Counted from the first letter of the stretch, positions 1 through 11,194 are shown. The stretch: 64,000 nt of DNA from Paraphysomonas bandaiensis (GCA_965644295.1 CBFFRP010000357.1:232536-296535); one strand, 5' to 3'. Made by a program: numbers and translations. The notes: generated by a model from the sequence alone, not told the origin.

Positions 1-2
1 AG

Positions 3-1076
3 ATGGACAAACCATTGTCCCTAACCGGTCCATCTCTTCAACAAACTCTTCTATCAGAATCATCTGATATATTATTTTATCTTAATTTGTTTGGATCTTA
101 TCGTCCATCTCGTCACGACTATTCTCTGCCTGTATTATTATGGCACTATTTTATTAGTTTTTCTTTTTTATGTTATACATTATTCTTTTTAGTTGTCGGT
201 ATTCTCGCTGTATATTATGATACAGCAGAGTATTGGTGGGTACTTCAATTTATATCACTCTTAAAGTGTATCGCTTTACGTATTGCAATAATTACAATTA
301 GAAAACATTTTCAATCAGAGGTTGATTCTGTTTTTATTGAAGAACTTCATACATCAATGAATTCTTCGAAGTTATACTTCTTTGTGACTGAATTTGCTAA
401 TATTTTCGCTTTAAGTTTTTATGTCGCTTTTTATCCGGATCCGATTGCGGTTACTTTCTATTTAGGGTCATACGCATTTACAGGGTATATGGCAACTGTT
501 GTGTTAGTTACTATTGCAGATGCGCGTCATGCTCAAAGACTCACCCAGTCTTTAATTGCATCCGCTTCCGATGGTACGCTCAGCCCATCTGTGTATACAC
601 GTACACAAGCACGGATCGAAAGTATCGCAGAGAAATCATTTTGGATTCATGGCTTATTGTTAATTGGAATGCTGTGTGATGCATTGTGTATCATCATTGT
701 AGCATTTCAATACAATGGTGCTATTGATAATCATAGTGTCAGCTATGCCGTTGCGTTTGTTCTTTTCGTTGTGGTATTGATCTGTGTTCCAGATGCCATG
801 TTTCTTGGATTCATATGCCCAGAAATTTTACAAGTTAACATCCTTGCGACTCAATTGCATCGAACACTGGCATCGGCAAAGTGGCCAGCTATGTCCAGTA
901 AAGAAATAAATAGGCATGATACTCTCCAGGTTTTGCTGGCGTTTCCGATACAATTTAAGACTGCTGGTGTACATTTAACAAAATCAGAACTAAGAAATAG
1001 AGGAATGGGAATTGCTCTCGCTATAAGTTTGTCTATAGTTAGAGTAATTGTAACCCTTGCTATAAGTGATGGTTAG
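3..1076 (+). CDS. Seven-TM membrane protein, gustatory-receptor-like/DUF3537 candidate
   Basis: One open frame of 357 residues starting two bases inside the window, so upstream exons may be missing. I see seven hydrophobic segments at about residues 46-70, 76-98, 125-143, 148-172, 213-238, 245-275 and 335-355. A polar loop lies between segments 4 and 5, and a long one between 6 and 7. The last segment follows an IQF...AGVHLT...L pattern. A short cytosolic-looking N-terminus, seven TMs and a long loop before a short last TM resemble the insect gustatory receptor-like (GRL) and plant DUF3537 superfamily, also reported from protists. That assignment is inference from topology; I recognise no diagnostic motif with certainty. 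If correct it would be an inverted-topology 7-TM ligand-gated channel or receptor. It could equally be an unrelated 7-TM protein. No signal peptide is seen. Confidence 0.6.
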   Translation: MDKPLSLTGPSLQQTLLSESSDILFYLNLFGSYRPSRHDYSLPVLLWHYFISFSFLCYTLFFLVVGILAVYYDTAEYWWVLQFISLLKCIALRIAIITIRKHFQSEVDSVFIEELHTSMNSSKLYFFVTEFANIFALSFYVAFYPDPIAVTFYLGSYAFTGYMATVVLVTIADARHAQRLTQSLIASASDGTLSPSVYTRTQARIESIAEKSFWIHGLLLIGMLCDALCIIIVAFQYNGAIDNHSVSYAVAFVLFVVVLICVPDAMFLGFICPEILQVNILATQLHRTLASAKWPAMSSKEINRHDTLQVLLAFPIQFKTAGVHLTKSELRNRGMGIALAISLSIVRVIVTLAISDG

Positions 1077-1705
1077 TGAATTTATTAGTGTAACTTCTAA
1101 TGTCATGTATCATGAATCTAAAAGACCAAAAACTCTTATGGCTGACTCTAGCATGTGATTCTAGATACTAGTATCTAGTATGTCTTATCCTGTAGCTTTA
1201 TGTCCATAGATTTTACCCACGGTGCTAATCTGAAATTCATAGGTTAAAATGGCATAATAATTTCACCTCCCCTTGGTTCCGGTTTCCTACAGCTACTCCA
1301 TAGGTTTAAATTTGTCCACAATAACAATAATGGCAATCTAACTGCGGAACTAAGCTTCAAGAAGCTGAGTCATATCGTTAACTCATAATTCCTACCTACA
1401 ATTGCAATGTATTGTTCCCTTGCGATGATGACCTCCAACGTGTTGTACACTTGTACGCGAAGTACTATAACGATAGGACTAAGAGGAAAATACGTGAAAT
1501 GCAACTGTATTATCGGATAATATGACAGTGTTGTTTCATTTCAAGCATAAATTCTGCATAAGCACCACAAAAAACACTAAAGTGATTATATGTTAGATAA
1601 CAAGGTGGCTAGTTATTACACATGTACGAGACACTATAATGCTGTAAATCATATTTATTATCATTCCATTCAAGAATGATCACTGTACGTACAGACAGCT
1701 AAATA
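1077..1705. other. Intergenic, convergent 3' ends
   Basis: AT-rich non-coding DNA between two convergent genes. I see no ORF, repeat or RNA gene that I can support. Confidence 0.6.
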
Positions 1706-3909
1706 TTATTGCCAGGTAATGACGTGTGTTACACCAACCGCAGGCTTCTTCGTCTTCGCCTCAATTCCAATCACATGATTGCCGGGCGGAAAGTCTTTCA
1801 ACTCCACGCAATCGGTATTTCTGAAAAATTCTATAGCTGTCCATACTTTCCTCTCACTGCTTGGCTGGTACTCGACTATATTCTTCGCATCCACATTCAA
1901 GTCGACACGAAATTCCATTTCTTTCACAGCATCTTTCATTTTGTACGCGCACACAGTGGCAACATTCCGGTCACTTGGAATTGTGACCTTAAAATATATC
2001 TCTCCCGCTTCTGGGCCGCTTGAAGTATATGCTGCTCGGGTTTCGTAATCACTTCGCGGCCGTTTTTGTTTGACTGACATAGTGGGCGTCGGCCCATTAT
2101 TTAATATCCACTTCGTCGAGCCAACAACAAGACTCTGAAGCGTCTGGTTTGTATAATGGGGAGCATACTCAGTGTAGCAGTAAGCGCGGTGAGTGCAAGC
2201 AACAGGATCCTTCTGACAGGTCTTAGGAGCAGGAAGCTCCCCATTATTTTGCAGAGTATTAAGGGATGCAGTATATTCTAGAAAAATGGGAAATGATGTG
2301 ATATTACAAAATATATATATGCACTTACTCTCTCTAAGTGTATTGACGGTCGAACCCCCTTTCAGATCTCCTTGGACCATATACAGTGCGTCCAACAACG
2401 GAAGGCCATATAGCCACACCAGTAGCTCTCCACGGAGCATGTGTATCGACGCGGTGGGATGATGTTTGGCTCCTCCACCAAGGCCAAACCTTTGAATAAG
2501 CAATAAGATTTAATCAGTGACTGATATTGATACTAACTTCGCTCCTTCTTTGCGCAAAAACTTGATTGCACACTTCGAATAAATAGCAGTTACAGCACAC
2601 TCTTTGGAAAACAACTGTGGATTAAAACTACATATAGACTTTGGGTAGTTGGTCCAAATGTGCATGCCAGATATTGAGACGCTTTTATAGAGATTCTGCA
2701 AAGGTCTGCAGAAATACATAATAATGAAAACGACCACAACACATTTCATAAATTAATTATATACAATGTGCCACATGCCTATATAATGTTTCTGATAACA
2801 TTTATTATCATATATATACAATGTCAATGCACATACCCAGCGCCAGAAGGAGTCAATGCATGCATATCGACCATCTGTTTCTTTAGGCTCTGTATCTCCG
2901 CTGCACTGGGCGCAAATGGTTCCAGTCCCACCACACTAGGTGTCCAATCCTCAGAGGAGTAGGGTATAGAATATTCCGACATATTGCAAGCGGAGGGTAC
3001 CCATGACCCTGACGACGGTTGATAGAATGAGGCTCTGTTTACACCTGCAAGGTATGCTACGGTTTCAGCGAACGATGGGTCTCGACCACAATTGAAAGAC
3101 TGTTCCCTGTATACATATAACAATCAGACGTGAGTCGTAAATATACGCTGTATAACGTGCATATAAAACTATACATGCATGTAAACAAATCCAAATAGCA
3201 GCAGCTCATTAATTAAATATACTATAATCTGTTCTCTACGTACCACCCAAAAAAATCTCCATCATACCCTCCCATGGATTCATAGCACAGATTCGACGGC
3301 ATGCAGTCGTTAGCACCCTGTGCAATATTACGAACCTCAAACTCAACACCCAATTTCTCGAATGTGGATCGGAGACGTTTTTCAAACACGAGTGGATAAC
3401 TTTGATTGTATAAGTTATCGTGGCCTGCTGTAACGGAGGAACCTCCAAAAATCATCTTATACTTGGACCCTGGTGTCAGAATCTTGGTTGCAAACTTGTA
3501 TTTCAATATATCCCAATCTGACCTGTAAAAGAGGTTAGTGGACAAGTTACTCATTCAATCATAATCTCAACTTACTCCCTCATATTAGCTTGCATTAGAA
3601 GGAATAGCCGCCCGACATCCGTATTATACTGAAAGATCCACATAAGATGATACATAAAACATGATATATATAAGACTGAGCATATATCAAGTCCACAGTA
3701 TGTGTGTATGTACCTCATATCTGTGATAGATGAGACTGAGAGGCTCTCGTATGGATACAATCGCAGCCTCTAACTTACTACTTAACTGTTATATAAATCT
3801 ATTAGAATACTCATATATATATATATAAACACATTACACTCTCATCTGCTGCTCTTCTTTGATGATATGACTGTGTATTCTTATATAATCGAGCCTCTGT
3901 TATTGCCAT
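1706..3909 (-). CDS. SGNH/GDSL-type hydrolase-like protein, 8 exons
   Basis: Exons (read downwards): 3909-3838, 3785-3714, 3628-3576, 3522-3244, 3106-2837, 2705-2538, 2489-2329, 2277-1706. They join in frame to 548 residues. The core reads MIFGGSSVTAGHDN (exon 4), then IAQGANDC. Later comes GAKHHPTASIHMLRGE (exons 6-7), the C-terminal His block expected of an SGNH fold. I infer the GSS serine as nucleophile and the HP.ASIH region as the acid/base block. Several cysteines (CQKDPVACTHRAYCY) suggest a secreted or lumenal enzyme, but no clear signal peptide is visible on the first exon, so a further 5' exon may exist. The C-terminal ~150 residues look like a beta-rich accessory domain. The substrate (an ester, possibly on a glycan) cannot be told from sequence. 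The gene is divergent from the RAP gene at 4587. Confidence 0.7.
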
Positions 3910-4586
3910 AGCAGCTATACAGCATATATATATAGAGAGAGAGGGAATATACATACTCCTCCTGTATTAAGATAGATGAATAGATTGTATTTGATTGATG
4001 GATGGTTCTTTTTATGTATTGAAGGTAAAGAGGATGGTTTTGATAGTGTGATGGATGGGTATGGAGATCAGGGCATTGCAATGGAGCTCATGGTTATATA
4101 TATATGTATGTATGTGTATGGGTATATGTGTATGTGTATATATATGCACCTGTATGTTGTACAAGGACACCTCTAGGAATAGTACGTACTGTTGTACATA
4201 TATGTGTACTCTGGTACTGCTGTAAAAGTACACCACAAGAGAATAGTACGTATATGCATAGAGAGACTGCTGTACATGTGTACTACTGCTGTACATGTGT
4301 ACTACTGCTGTACAAGTATACGAAGTAGAGTATAGTATCTAGTGTATCCTGTATTTCATGGAATACATAGTGTCTATCTATCACTCATTTACATACATAC
4401 ATACTCATATACACACACACTCCTCTATATACACACACTCCTCTATACACACACACTTCTCTATACACACACACTCCTCCATATACCCCCATATCTCACC
4501 ATCTTAACTCAATCATCTCATATCACAACCAAATTCTCCTATTAAAAACCAATGAAACAATCTTATTTATTCATTTAATACAATCG
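3910..4586. repeat. Intergenic with low-complexity TATG/ACAC and short tandem repeats
   Basis: Shared 5' region between two divergent genes. It contains TATG/TGTA-rich tracts (about 4098-4155), a roughly three-copy tandem repeat built on CTGCTGTACATGTGTACTA (about 4265-4318) and an ACACACACTCCTCTATAC-type tandem repeat (about 4410-4485). No coding exon is supported. Confidence 0.6.
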
Positions 4587-7052
4587 ATGTTGATTTCAGT
4601 CTTATCATCCCATAGAAAGTATCAGTTCCCAGTGACATGTCGACTGTATCGCCATATGAGTTCATCATATACATATACTCATTTATTAAATCATACCAAT
4701 CAAAGTAAACGTGAATCTTATATTCATAAAGAATCTAAACGTATCTTTACATCACCATCTATAACAATCCATATGGTTGGGACTCATATTATTAAATATG
4801 CGAATGAGATGACTGCTAATCATATCGCTCAACTGTTATATAGTATTGGTCGTTATCAACTAATAGTACCATCAATGTATCTTGAATTACTTACTCCTGC
4901 ATTTGAAAATAAATCATTTACTGCTTTTCAGTTGGGAAAAATCTTTTATGGTATGCGACGTATGAATGCACACGACAAAGTTGTACAGGAAATGTTGCAT
5001 ATACTGGTGCCTGTAATTGAGAACCCACAACTGTATTTGAATTCGGATACACTGTCCAGAATTCTCTTTGGTATGCAGAGTATGTCCAGCAATAGTGGTG
5101 TTGTGCGGCAAGTGCTCCGTGCTTTATGTGTCAAATTTCGGGCTAGCAGATACCCTTTCAGGCCGAAGGAAATTTCTATGTGCCTTTACGGCCTTCGCAA
5201 TATGAATAGCTCACACTCTGAAGTACGAGCATTGCTTTATGTTCTTGCTGGACTGGTGGACAATTGTGATGATATTATGTCGCCATTGGAGATCAGCAAT
5301 GCCCTCTACGGCATACAAGGTATGACTTCGGAGCATGAAGAAACCCTCCGGGTCGTGAAATCTCTCAACTTTCATATCTCTAAATGTAAAAATTCTTTCA
5401 GTGCACGTGATATTATGACGGCGATGTATGGCCTACATCGTTTGTCCTCCAGTGAGTTAGAGGTGCGTACCATGTTGGAACACATCCGCAAGAAGTTGCT
5501 GTTATGCCAAGAGTCATTGTCGGGGACGCAAGTTTCGTTTTGTTTATATAGCATGCAGTGTATGACAATACGTCATAAGGAGGTGCGTGCCATGTTGAGT
5601 GTGTTAGCGTTAAAGCTTGCTGGTGACAACTGCATCCTGGAGTCTGGCCGGTCGATAGGAAACGCACTATATGGTATGCGTAGCATGAGTTCGGGGTGCC
5701 CTGAGGTCCTCCGAGTATTGCAGTTGCTCACTGCTGAGATATCGACTAGCGAGTCGAACCTATATTCCCAGGATGTGGGGAACTGTTTGTATGGGTTGAA
5801 ATCAATGCAGAGCACTCACTTCCGAGTGCAACAGCTGCTGTCTGCACTAGCGAATAAGGTCGATAAATTTAGTGGGAAGCTTTCTGCTCGGGATGCTTGC
5901 AGTAGTGTGTATGGACTGCAAGGCATGACATCAGAGCATGCGTCTGTTCGTGAACTAGTAGATGTGCTTTCGAAAAAGCTTCAATATAGTGCAGCAGCGA
6001 ACAGTGGACAATACGTTGGCAACATGCTTTACGGTCTGAGAAGTATGAGTAGTAGTCACATCGAGGTCAGGCGTATTCTGTGTGCCATTTCCAACCTCGT
6101 CGAAGGATACAGGGGCCCGATAAATGCACATGAGCTCAGTAGTGCGCTGTTTGGCATGCAAGGCATGAGCTCCGAATATGATGAAGTCACCCGTGCAATG
6201 TTGCTGATTTGTCAACATATGTCATCCGATAACCAAGGTTTGAACTGTCGCTGTATTGGAATGGGTCTTTATGGTCTGCAGCACATGAGTTTGTCTCATG
6301 ATGCTACGTTAGATGTGCTAACGGCTTTGGGGAAATGGGTTGATCAGCATCGGAGTAATGGGGGACATATGAGTGCAAATAGTTTGTCGCTTGCACTGTT
6401 TTCAATTTCATCTTTGATTTTTGAATTCGTGTCACGTAGTGAGCGTGGTCCCCTGCCATATGTTGTGGATTCAATCGCTAACACTCTTCTTTCCTTCATC
6501 CCACCTGACGTATCAACAATGAATGCCCCTGCAGGAAGTTTGGCAAGTTTGTACAGAAGTATTAGACTCCTTTCTCACTTTGGAAATCCATGTTTTTCAA
6601 TGGACACTACCGGGAAGCTTCATTCTTTAATGGAAGATTTCACAACTATGTCGGAGTGTGCGAATTCTGATTTCGACAGTAAAAACCGTAGTCGGATTGA
6701 AACGGTCTTTTCGTCTTTTGCTGTAAACATTCTGTCAAAAGTAGACGAAGTGAAGTTTGTTTCTCCCAATAAAATACTCCATGGGTTCGAAGCTGATATC
6801 ATTATCGGTTTATCACCAAGTGTACGCAGCGAAGGAGTCATGTACAATATTGAATTAGATGGGCCGAGTCATATATATCCGAGTAAAAAAAGATTTAGCT
6901 GTTTGAGAGACAGATACTTAGAAGAAGTGCACAGTGTTGTTGTGAAACGCATGTATATTGACACTTATGGTCACATGTCGAATAGTGAGATTGAGGAATG
7001 TGTTTTACCGTACTTACGGAAACACATATTTAATAATAACAACAATGGATGA
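4587..7052 (+). CDS. RAP-domain protein with about 12 OPR-like helical repeats
   Basis: A single exon of 821 residues. The first ~40 residues are basic, Ser/Tyr-rich and poor in acids, as in a mitochondrial or plastid targeting peptide. From about residue 120 to 560 there are some 12 repeats of about 37-38 residues with the signature LYGLRSMSS.H.EVR.LL..L, an OPR-like octotricopeptide or related alpha-helical pattern. The C-terminus (about 745-815) is a RAP domain: ADIIIGL, then NIELDGPSHIY, then a Lys/Arg-rich RDRYLEE helix. Proteins of this architecture bind organellar transcripts or rRNA in green algae, apicomplexans and other protists. I infer organellar RNA maturation or translation here; the target RNA is unknown. 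No introns are seen. An upstream in-frame Met is absent, so the start at 4587 is the natural choice. Confidence 0.85.
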   Translation: MLISVLSSHRKYQFPVTCRLYRHMSSSYTYTHLLNHTNQSKRESYIHKESKRIFTSPSITIHMVGTHIIKYANEMTANHIAQLLYSIGRYQLIVPSMYLELLTPAFENKSFTAFQLGKIFYGMRRMNAHDKVVQEMLHILVPVIENPQLYLNSDTLSRILFGMQSMSSNSGVVRQVLRALCVKFRASRYPFRPKEISMCLYGLRNMNSSHSEVRALLYVLAGLVDNCDDIMSPLEISNALYGIQGMTSEHEETLRVVKSLNFHISKCKNSFSARDIMTAMYGLHRLSSSELEVRTMLEHIRKKLLLCQESLSGTQVSFCLYSMQCMTIRHKEVRAMLSVLALKLAGDNCILESGRSIGNALYGMRSMSSGCPEVLRVLQLLTAEISTSESNLYSQDVGNCLYGLKSMQSTHFRVQQLLSALANKVDKFSGKLSARDACSSVYGLQGMTSEHASVRELVDVLSKKLQYSAAANSGQYVGNMLYGLRSMSSSHIEVRRILCAISNLVEGYRGPINAHELSSALFGMQGMSSEYDEVTRAMLLICQHMSSDNQGLNCRCIGMGLYGLQHMSLSHDATLDVLTALGKWVDQHRSNGGHMSANSLSLALFSISSLIFEFVSRSERGPLPYVVDSIANTLLSFIPPDVSTMNAPAGSLASLYRSIRLLSHFGNPCFSMDTTGKLHSLMEDFTTMSECANSDFDSKNRSRIETVFSSFAVNILSKVDEVKFVSPNKILHGFEADIIIGLSPSVRSEGVMYNIELDGPSHIYPSKKRFSCLRDRYLEEVHSVVVKRMYIDTYGHMSNSEIEECVLPYLRKHIFNNNNNG

Positions 7053-7860
7053 TGATATCTAAAGTATATGTTCACAGCTAGCTGTTCAGTAGAGTATAGA
7101 GAATGGGTTGTTTTACTTCTACAACATTGCTGTATCCTGCAGTCTTACGAGTCCGTTTAGAGTTTAGGCTATTATATATTTTCATTATATCTATATCAGG
7201 TAATATATAATCAAGTGATTTCCACTTGCACGGTGGTATATCTACCAGTAATACTTATTTTGACTTATATTTACAAGTAATACACCATACTGATCAGTAA
7301 ATACATGAATGAATAGATCACAGAACGTAGTAATACTTGTACTTTGAACTTTGAATATATATCCCGTATTCAAGTGTATTAAACAAATCTTGAGCCTGAT
7401 TATTGATAGAATTGATTGGACATTTCACTGAAATTAACCTTGCTCTAGATTCTATACTTAAATCTTAAAAGTGTTTCATGAGAGATTCATAATTGTTAAT
7501 CTAGACTTGAACATTACACTGAAGTTAACGTTGCTCTACATTCTACACGTAAACCTTAAAAGTGTTTCATGAGAGATTCATAATTGTTAATCTCGATCAC
7601 AGCATAAATGTAATAATTGGTGAATATCTGACAAACTATATTCATCCGTTAATACTGTGAGTTGATTTATATCAATTTCAACAAAAAGTGTAACCAAAAA
7701 TGGTGAAATTAATCAACTACGGTTCCACTATTTACTAGATATCATGACATCATCACTTTTAAATGCCCAGTCTGTTAAATGTGTTGAACTTCATTAATCA
7801 GCATTTCACGTCAATTCTATAACTATCACATTCACAAGTAATCATCATACAACAGATGAT
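7053..7860. repeat. Intergenic with 91-bp tandem duplication
   Basis: Non-coding DNA between convergent genes. A diverged two-copy tandem repeat with a 91-bp period covers about 7418-7600; its most conserved part is GTGTTTCATGAGAGATTCAT at 7471 and 7562. A related stretch (CACTGAAGTTAACCTTGCTC) recurs near 59,910, so the unit is dispersed. Confidence 0.7.
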
Positions 7861-8926
7861 TCACAAATCAGGGTATGACTGTCTATTAGCACTACCATGC
7901 GATGAGTCCGCAGTTTCAAATGGTAAAGGGTTTTCAGTCATAACAAGTCCTTTATCACTATAGGTCCTGCTTCGAGGAAAATCAGGTTTATCACTTTCAT
8001 TGTTATCACCGATTATTAGCTTTCGCCACTTCGACAAAACAGCCGGTGACATACCGTAAGCCACAGCATCCAAAAATCCTTGAATTTTGAGGGATAGCGT
8101 ATTGCTGTCATCATACCAGGTGTGGTCTGAGCCATTGAGTTCTGCAACTCTGAGAAATAAACAAGTAAGCCGCGCATATTCAGCTACGTGCAACAAACCT
8201 ATGGAATACTGGAAATATGTACACCAAAACCAGTATAATAGGGTACCACTTTATTCTGTCGACAACAGCAGCCACTCTTCTCGCAGTTACTGCATTGCTC
8301 CGCTGTATATATATGAGGGATTGTGTGAAGTCAAAAGCAATTGTTCATACCTGCCATGATCGAATTCTTAATGACACCATTATATACACAGCAGTGTTAA
8401 ACACAACAGCAACAAGTAGTGGTATATAAAAGATTCCTGCCATCCATAAAAAACCAACTTGCCGCCTTCTCTTGTCATCATATTCGGTTTTAATCCAACA
8501 GTAGTCATCCACACCATTTAATCCGTAACTACTTGTGGTGAGTGGAAGCAGAGCCAATATCAGAGGTGTCCCCCATACGAACACTTTATGAAAATCAGTA
8601 ATCTTAACATCAAAATTATCTGAACGACGTTGAAGGAAAACTTTCCGCATACTATCTGCTACTACTACAGTTGTAAATATACTTACAAGATTAGCATATG
8701 TTTCAATGATACCAAATAAGACACATACAGTATGATTATTATAAGCATATTGTTGTAAGAATGTTAAACAACAATATCCCCATGATCCCACAGCTAACCA
8801 CATTGCAAAAGTTAATGATGTTTTCTTCCTTAAATCAGGAAATACAATATAATTAGTAAACGTAAAGCATCCTCCTATAAGGGAGAGGAGGGTAGCTACT
8901 ATGATTAATTGTCTTAATAGAGTCAT
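7861..8926 (-). CDS. Class E (cAMP-receptor-like) GPCR, 3 exons
   Basis: Exons 8926-8351, 8302-8199 and 8149-7861 join in frame to 322 residues. Seven TMs are visible. TM1-TM5 lie in exon 1, including the TM3/ICL2 region ending DSMRKVFLQRR and an ECL2 Cys in DDYCWIK. TM6 (KWYPIILVLVYIFPVFHR) is encoded by exon 2 and the exon 2/3 junction. TM7 is in exon 3, with LKIQGFLDAVAYGMS. The LQGF.NA..YG signature at TM7 is typical of Dictyostelium cAMP receptor-type GPCRs, also found in oomycetes and other protists. The short Ser/Asn-rich tail (about 60 residues) carries no PIP kinase domain, unlike GPCR-PIPKs. The ligand is unknown. The gene would couple to heterotrimeric G proteins at the cell surface. 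It is divergent from the ankyrin-type gene across the TATG microsatellite. Confidence 0.85.
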
Positions 8927-9057
8927 GTGATTAGATGTGAGGATTGAATAGAAGGGTTTTATATGATGAAAAGAGAGAAGGGAAGGTATACATGAGGGAG
9001 ATGAAGTATGGGTGGAGATAGATGGATATATATATGAGTATTAAACGGTCATGAGAT

Positions 9058-9416
9058 GTATGTATGTATGTATGTATGTATGTATGTATGTATGTATGTA
9101 TGTATGTATGTATGTATGTATGTATGTATGTATGTATGTATGTATGTATGTATGTATGTATGTATGTATGTATGTATGTATGTATGTATGTATGTATGTA
9201 TGTATGTATGTATGTATGTATGAATGTATGTATGTATGTATGTATGTATGTATGTATGTATGTATGTATGTATGTATGTATGTATGTATGTATGTATGTA
9301 TGTATGTATGTATGTATGTATGTATGTATGTATGTATGTATGTATGTATGTATGTATGTATGTATGTATGTATGTATGTATGTATGTATGTATGTATGTA
9401 TGTATGTATGTATGTT
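9058..9416. repeat. (TATG)n microsatellite, about 360 bp
   Basis: An almost perfect tetranucleotide array, with one A substitution near 9223 (TGAATG). It lies in the divergent promoter region between the GPCR gene and the ankyrin-type gene. ORFs of Met-Tyr-Val-Cys or Tyr-Ile-His-Thr type across it are trivial products of the repeat. Confidence 0.97.
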
Positions 9417-9592
9417 TTTAAGTGGAATATCCTCATTTATAGTCTCAAAAACTGGTTTTTTGCTCTGTTTGTTACGAAGTTCTTTGAGTCATTTTCAGTC
9501 TGAGGGACGCACTTCCTCCAGGAGAGCGAAGTGTGAATGAAGTGTGCTGGTGTGTATCTTACATGTCAGAGTAGCTCTATGTGTAGCTCTAT

Positions 9593-11194
9593 GTGTGTAT
9601 GTATGTGTGTGTGTTTATATGGATATTAAGCCAATCTGATGATCGTCGCATGCATATGAATCAGTGTTATAAGTCGAGTATATCTGTTCTTAACGATGAT
9701 GTGCTGCGTCTCATCATCTCTATGATCCCACACACGGCTCTTCTTCCTGTGGTCATGACTAGTAAGAGACTTCACGATATAGTCTACACTGATAAGAGGA
9801 GAAGGAGGCTACAGTCACATGCATCTCACTACTGTATGACCAACTCAATGGTCTCATGGGCTCTGTCTGTGGGCTGCCCACACACACTGATAATGAATAC
9901 ATGTGCACTATACGGCAGACTACAGCAGATGATACACCTCGCGAGACATATATATACCCATACATATATCCCACCATGTCCATGGGATGAATTGACTTGC
10001 GCTGCTGCTGCTGAGGGTGGGCACTTGGATGTTCTGAAGTGGCTTCGTTCACAGGACCCTCCATGCCCACTGTTAACATTCACTTGCGCTGCAGCTGCTG
10101 AGGGTGGGCACTTAGATATTCTGAAATGGCTTCGTTCACAGGACCCTCCTTGTCCATGGGATGAAGACACTTTTGATGCTGCTGCGAGGCATGGACACAT
10201 AAATATTTTGAAATGGCTTCGTTCACAGGACCCTCCTTGTCCATGGAATGAATGGACTTGCGAAACTGCTGCGAGGCATGGACACATGAATGTTCTGAAG
10301 TGGCTTCGTTCACAGGACCCTCCTTGTCCATGGAGTGAATGGACTTGCGAAACTGCTGCGACGCATGGACACTTGAATGTTCTGAAGTGGCTTCGTTCAC
10401 AGGACCCTCCTTGTCCATGGAGTGAATGGACTTGCGAAACTGCTGCGACGCATGGACACTTGAATGTTCTGAAGTGGCTTCGTTCACAGGACCCTCCTTG
10501 TCCATGGCGTGAATCGATTTGCTGTGGTGCTGCTAGTGGTGGGCACTTGGATGTTCTGAAGTGGCTTCGTTCACAGGACCCTCCATGTCCATTGGGAAGA
10601 ATCACTTGCGATGCTGCTGCTGTGGGTGGGAAATTGGGTGTTCTGAAGTGGCTTCGTTCACAGGACCCTCCTTGTCCATTGGGAAGATTCACTTGCGATG
10701 CTGCTGCTGTGGGTGGGAAATTGGGTGTTCTGAAGTGGCTTCGTTCACAGGACCCTCCATGTTCATGGCATGAAAGGACTTGTACTGCTGCTGCTGTGGG
10801 TGGGCACTTGAATGTTCTGAAGTGGCTTCGTTCACAGGACCCTCCATGTCCATGGCGTGAATATGCTTGTGATGTTGCTGCTGTGGGTGGGAACTTGGAT
10901 GTTCTGAAGTGGCTTCGGCTACAGGACCCTCCATGTCCATGGCATGAAAGGACTTGTACTGCTGCTGCTGTGGGTGGGCACTTGGATGTTCTGAAGTGGC
11001 TTCGTTCACAGGACCCTCCATGTCCATGGGACGAAGACACTTGTGAAGCTGCTGCGAGGCATGGACACGTGAATATTTGGGAGTGGCTTCGGCTACAGGA
11101 TCCTTCTTGTCCATGGCATAAAAGGACTTGCGCTGCTGCTGCTGCGGGTAGGCACTTCGATATTGTGAATTGGCTTCAGAAATGTGCATGTTAG
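9593..11194 (+). CDS. F-box-like protein with 14 ankyrin-like 29-aa repeats
   Basis: An open frame of 533 residues. The likely true start is Met at 9650 or 9656, because the first ~20 residues derive from TGTA-rich flank. Residues about 30-65 (ISVLNDDVLRLIISMIPH) resemble an F-box. Then follow 14 repeats of 29 residues of the form CPW.E.TC.AAA.GGHLDVLKWLRSQDPP, an ankyrin-like repeat class common in stramenopiles, haptophytes and giant algal viruses. An F-box plus ankyrin array suggests an SCF substrate adaptor; that is inference. The half-repeat encoding VLKWLRSQDPP is nearly identical in DNA from copy to copy, which points to recent expansion or gene conversion. A 403-codon frame is open on the opposite strand (9829-11040); I regard it as a consequence of the repeat. 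Transfer from a virus is possible but unproven. Confidence 0.75.
   Translation: MCMYVCVFIWILSQSDDRRMHMNQCYKSSISVLNDDVLRLIISMIPHTALLPVVMTSKRLHDIVYTDKRRRRLQSHASHYCMTNSMVSWALSVGCPHTLIMNTCALYGRLQQMIHLARHIYTHTYIPPCPWDELTCAAAAEGGHLDVLKWLRSQDPPCPLLTFTCAAAAEGGHLDILKWLRSQDPPCPWDEDTFDAAARHGHINILKWLRSQDPPCPWNEWTCETAARHGHMNVLKWLRSQDPPCPWSEWTCETAATHGHLNVLKWLRSQDPPCPWSEWTCETAATHGHLNVLKWLRSQDPPCPWRESICCGAASGGHLDVLKWLRSQDPPCPLGRITCDAAAVGGKLGVLKWLRSQDPPCPLGRFTCDAAAVGGKLGVLKWLRSQDPPCSWHERTCTAAAVGGHLNVLKWLRSQDPPCPWREYACDVAAVGGNLDVLKWLRLQDPPCPWHERTCTAAAVGGHLDVLKWLRSQDPPCPWDEDTCEAAARHGHVNIWEWLRLQDPSCPWHKRTCAAAAAGRHFDIVNWLQKCAC

Noticed and set aside
9829-11040. 403-codon open frame antisense to the ankyrin-like repeats
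   Set aside because: It is a by-product of a repeat whose unit is a multiple of three and lacks stops on the opposite strand. Its sequence is low-complexity and the sense strand has the recognisable repeat and F-box-like start.
9593-11194. An integrated giant-virus fragment
   Set aside because: The repeat type is shared with giant viruses, but no other viral hallmark gene lies nearby, and the flanking genes are intron-rich and cellular.
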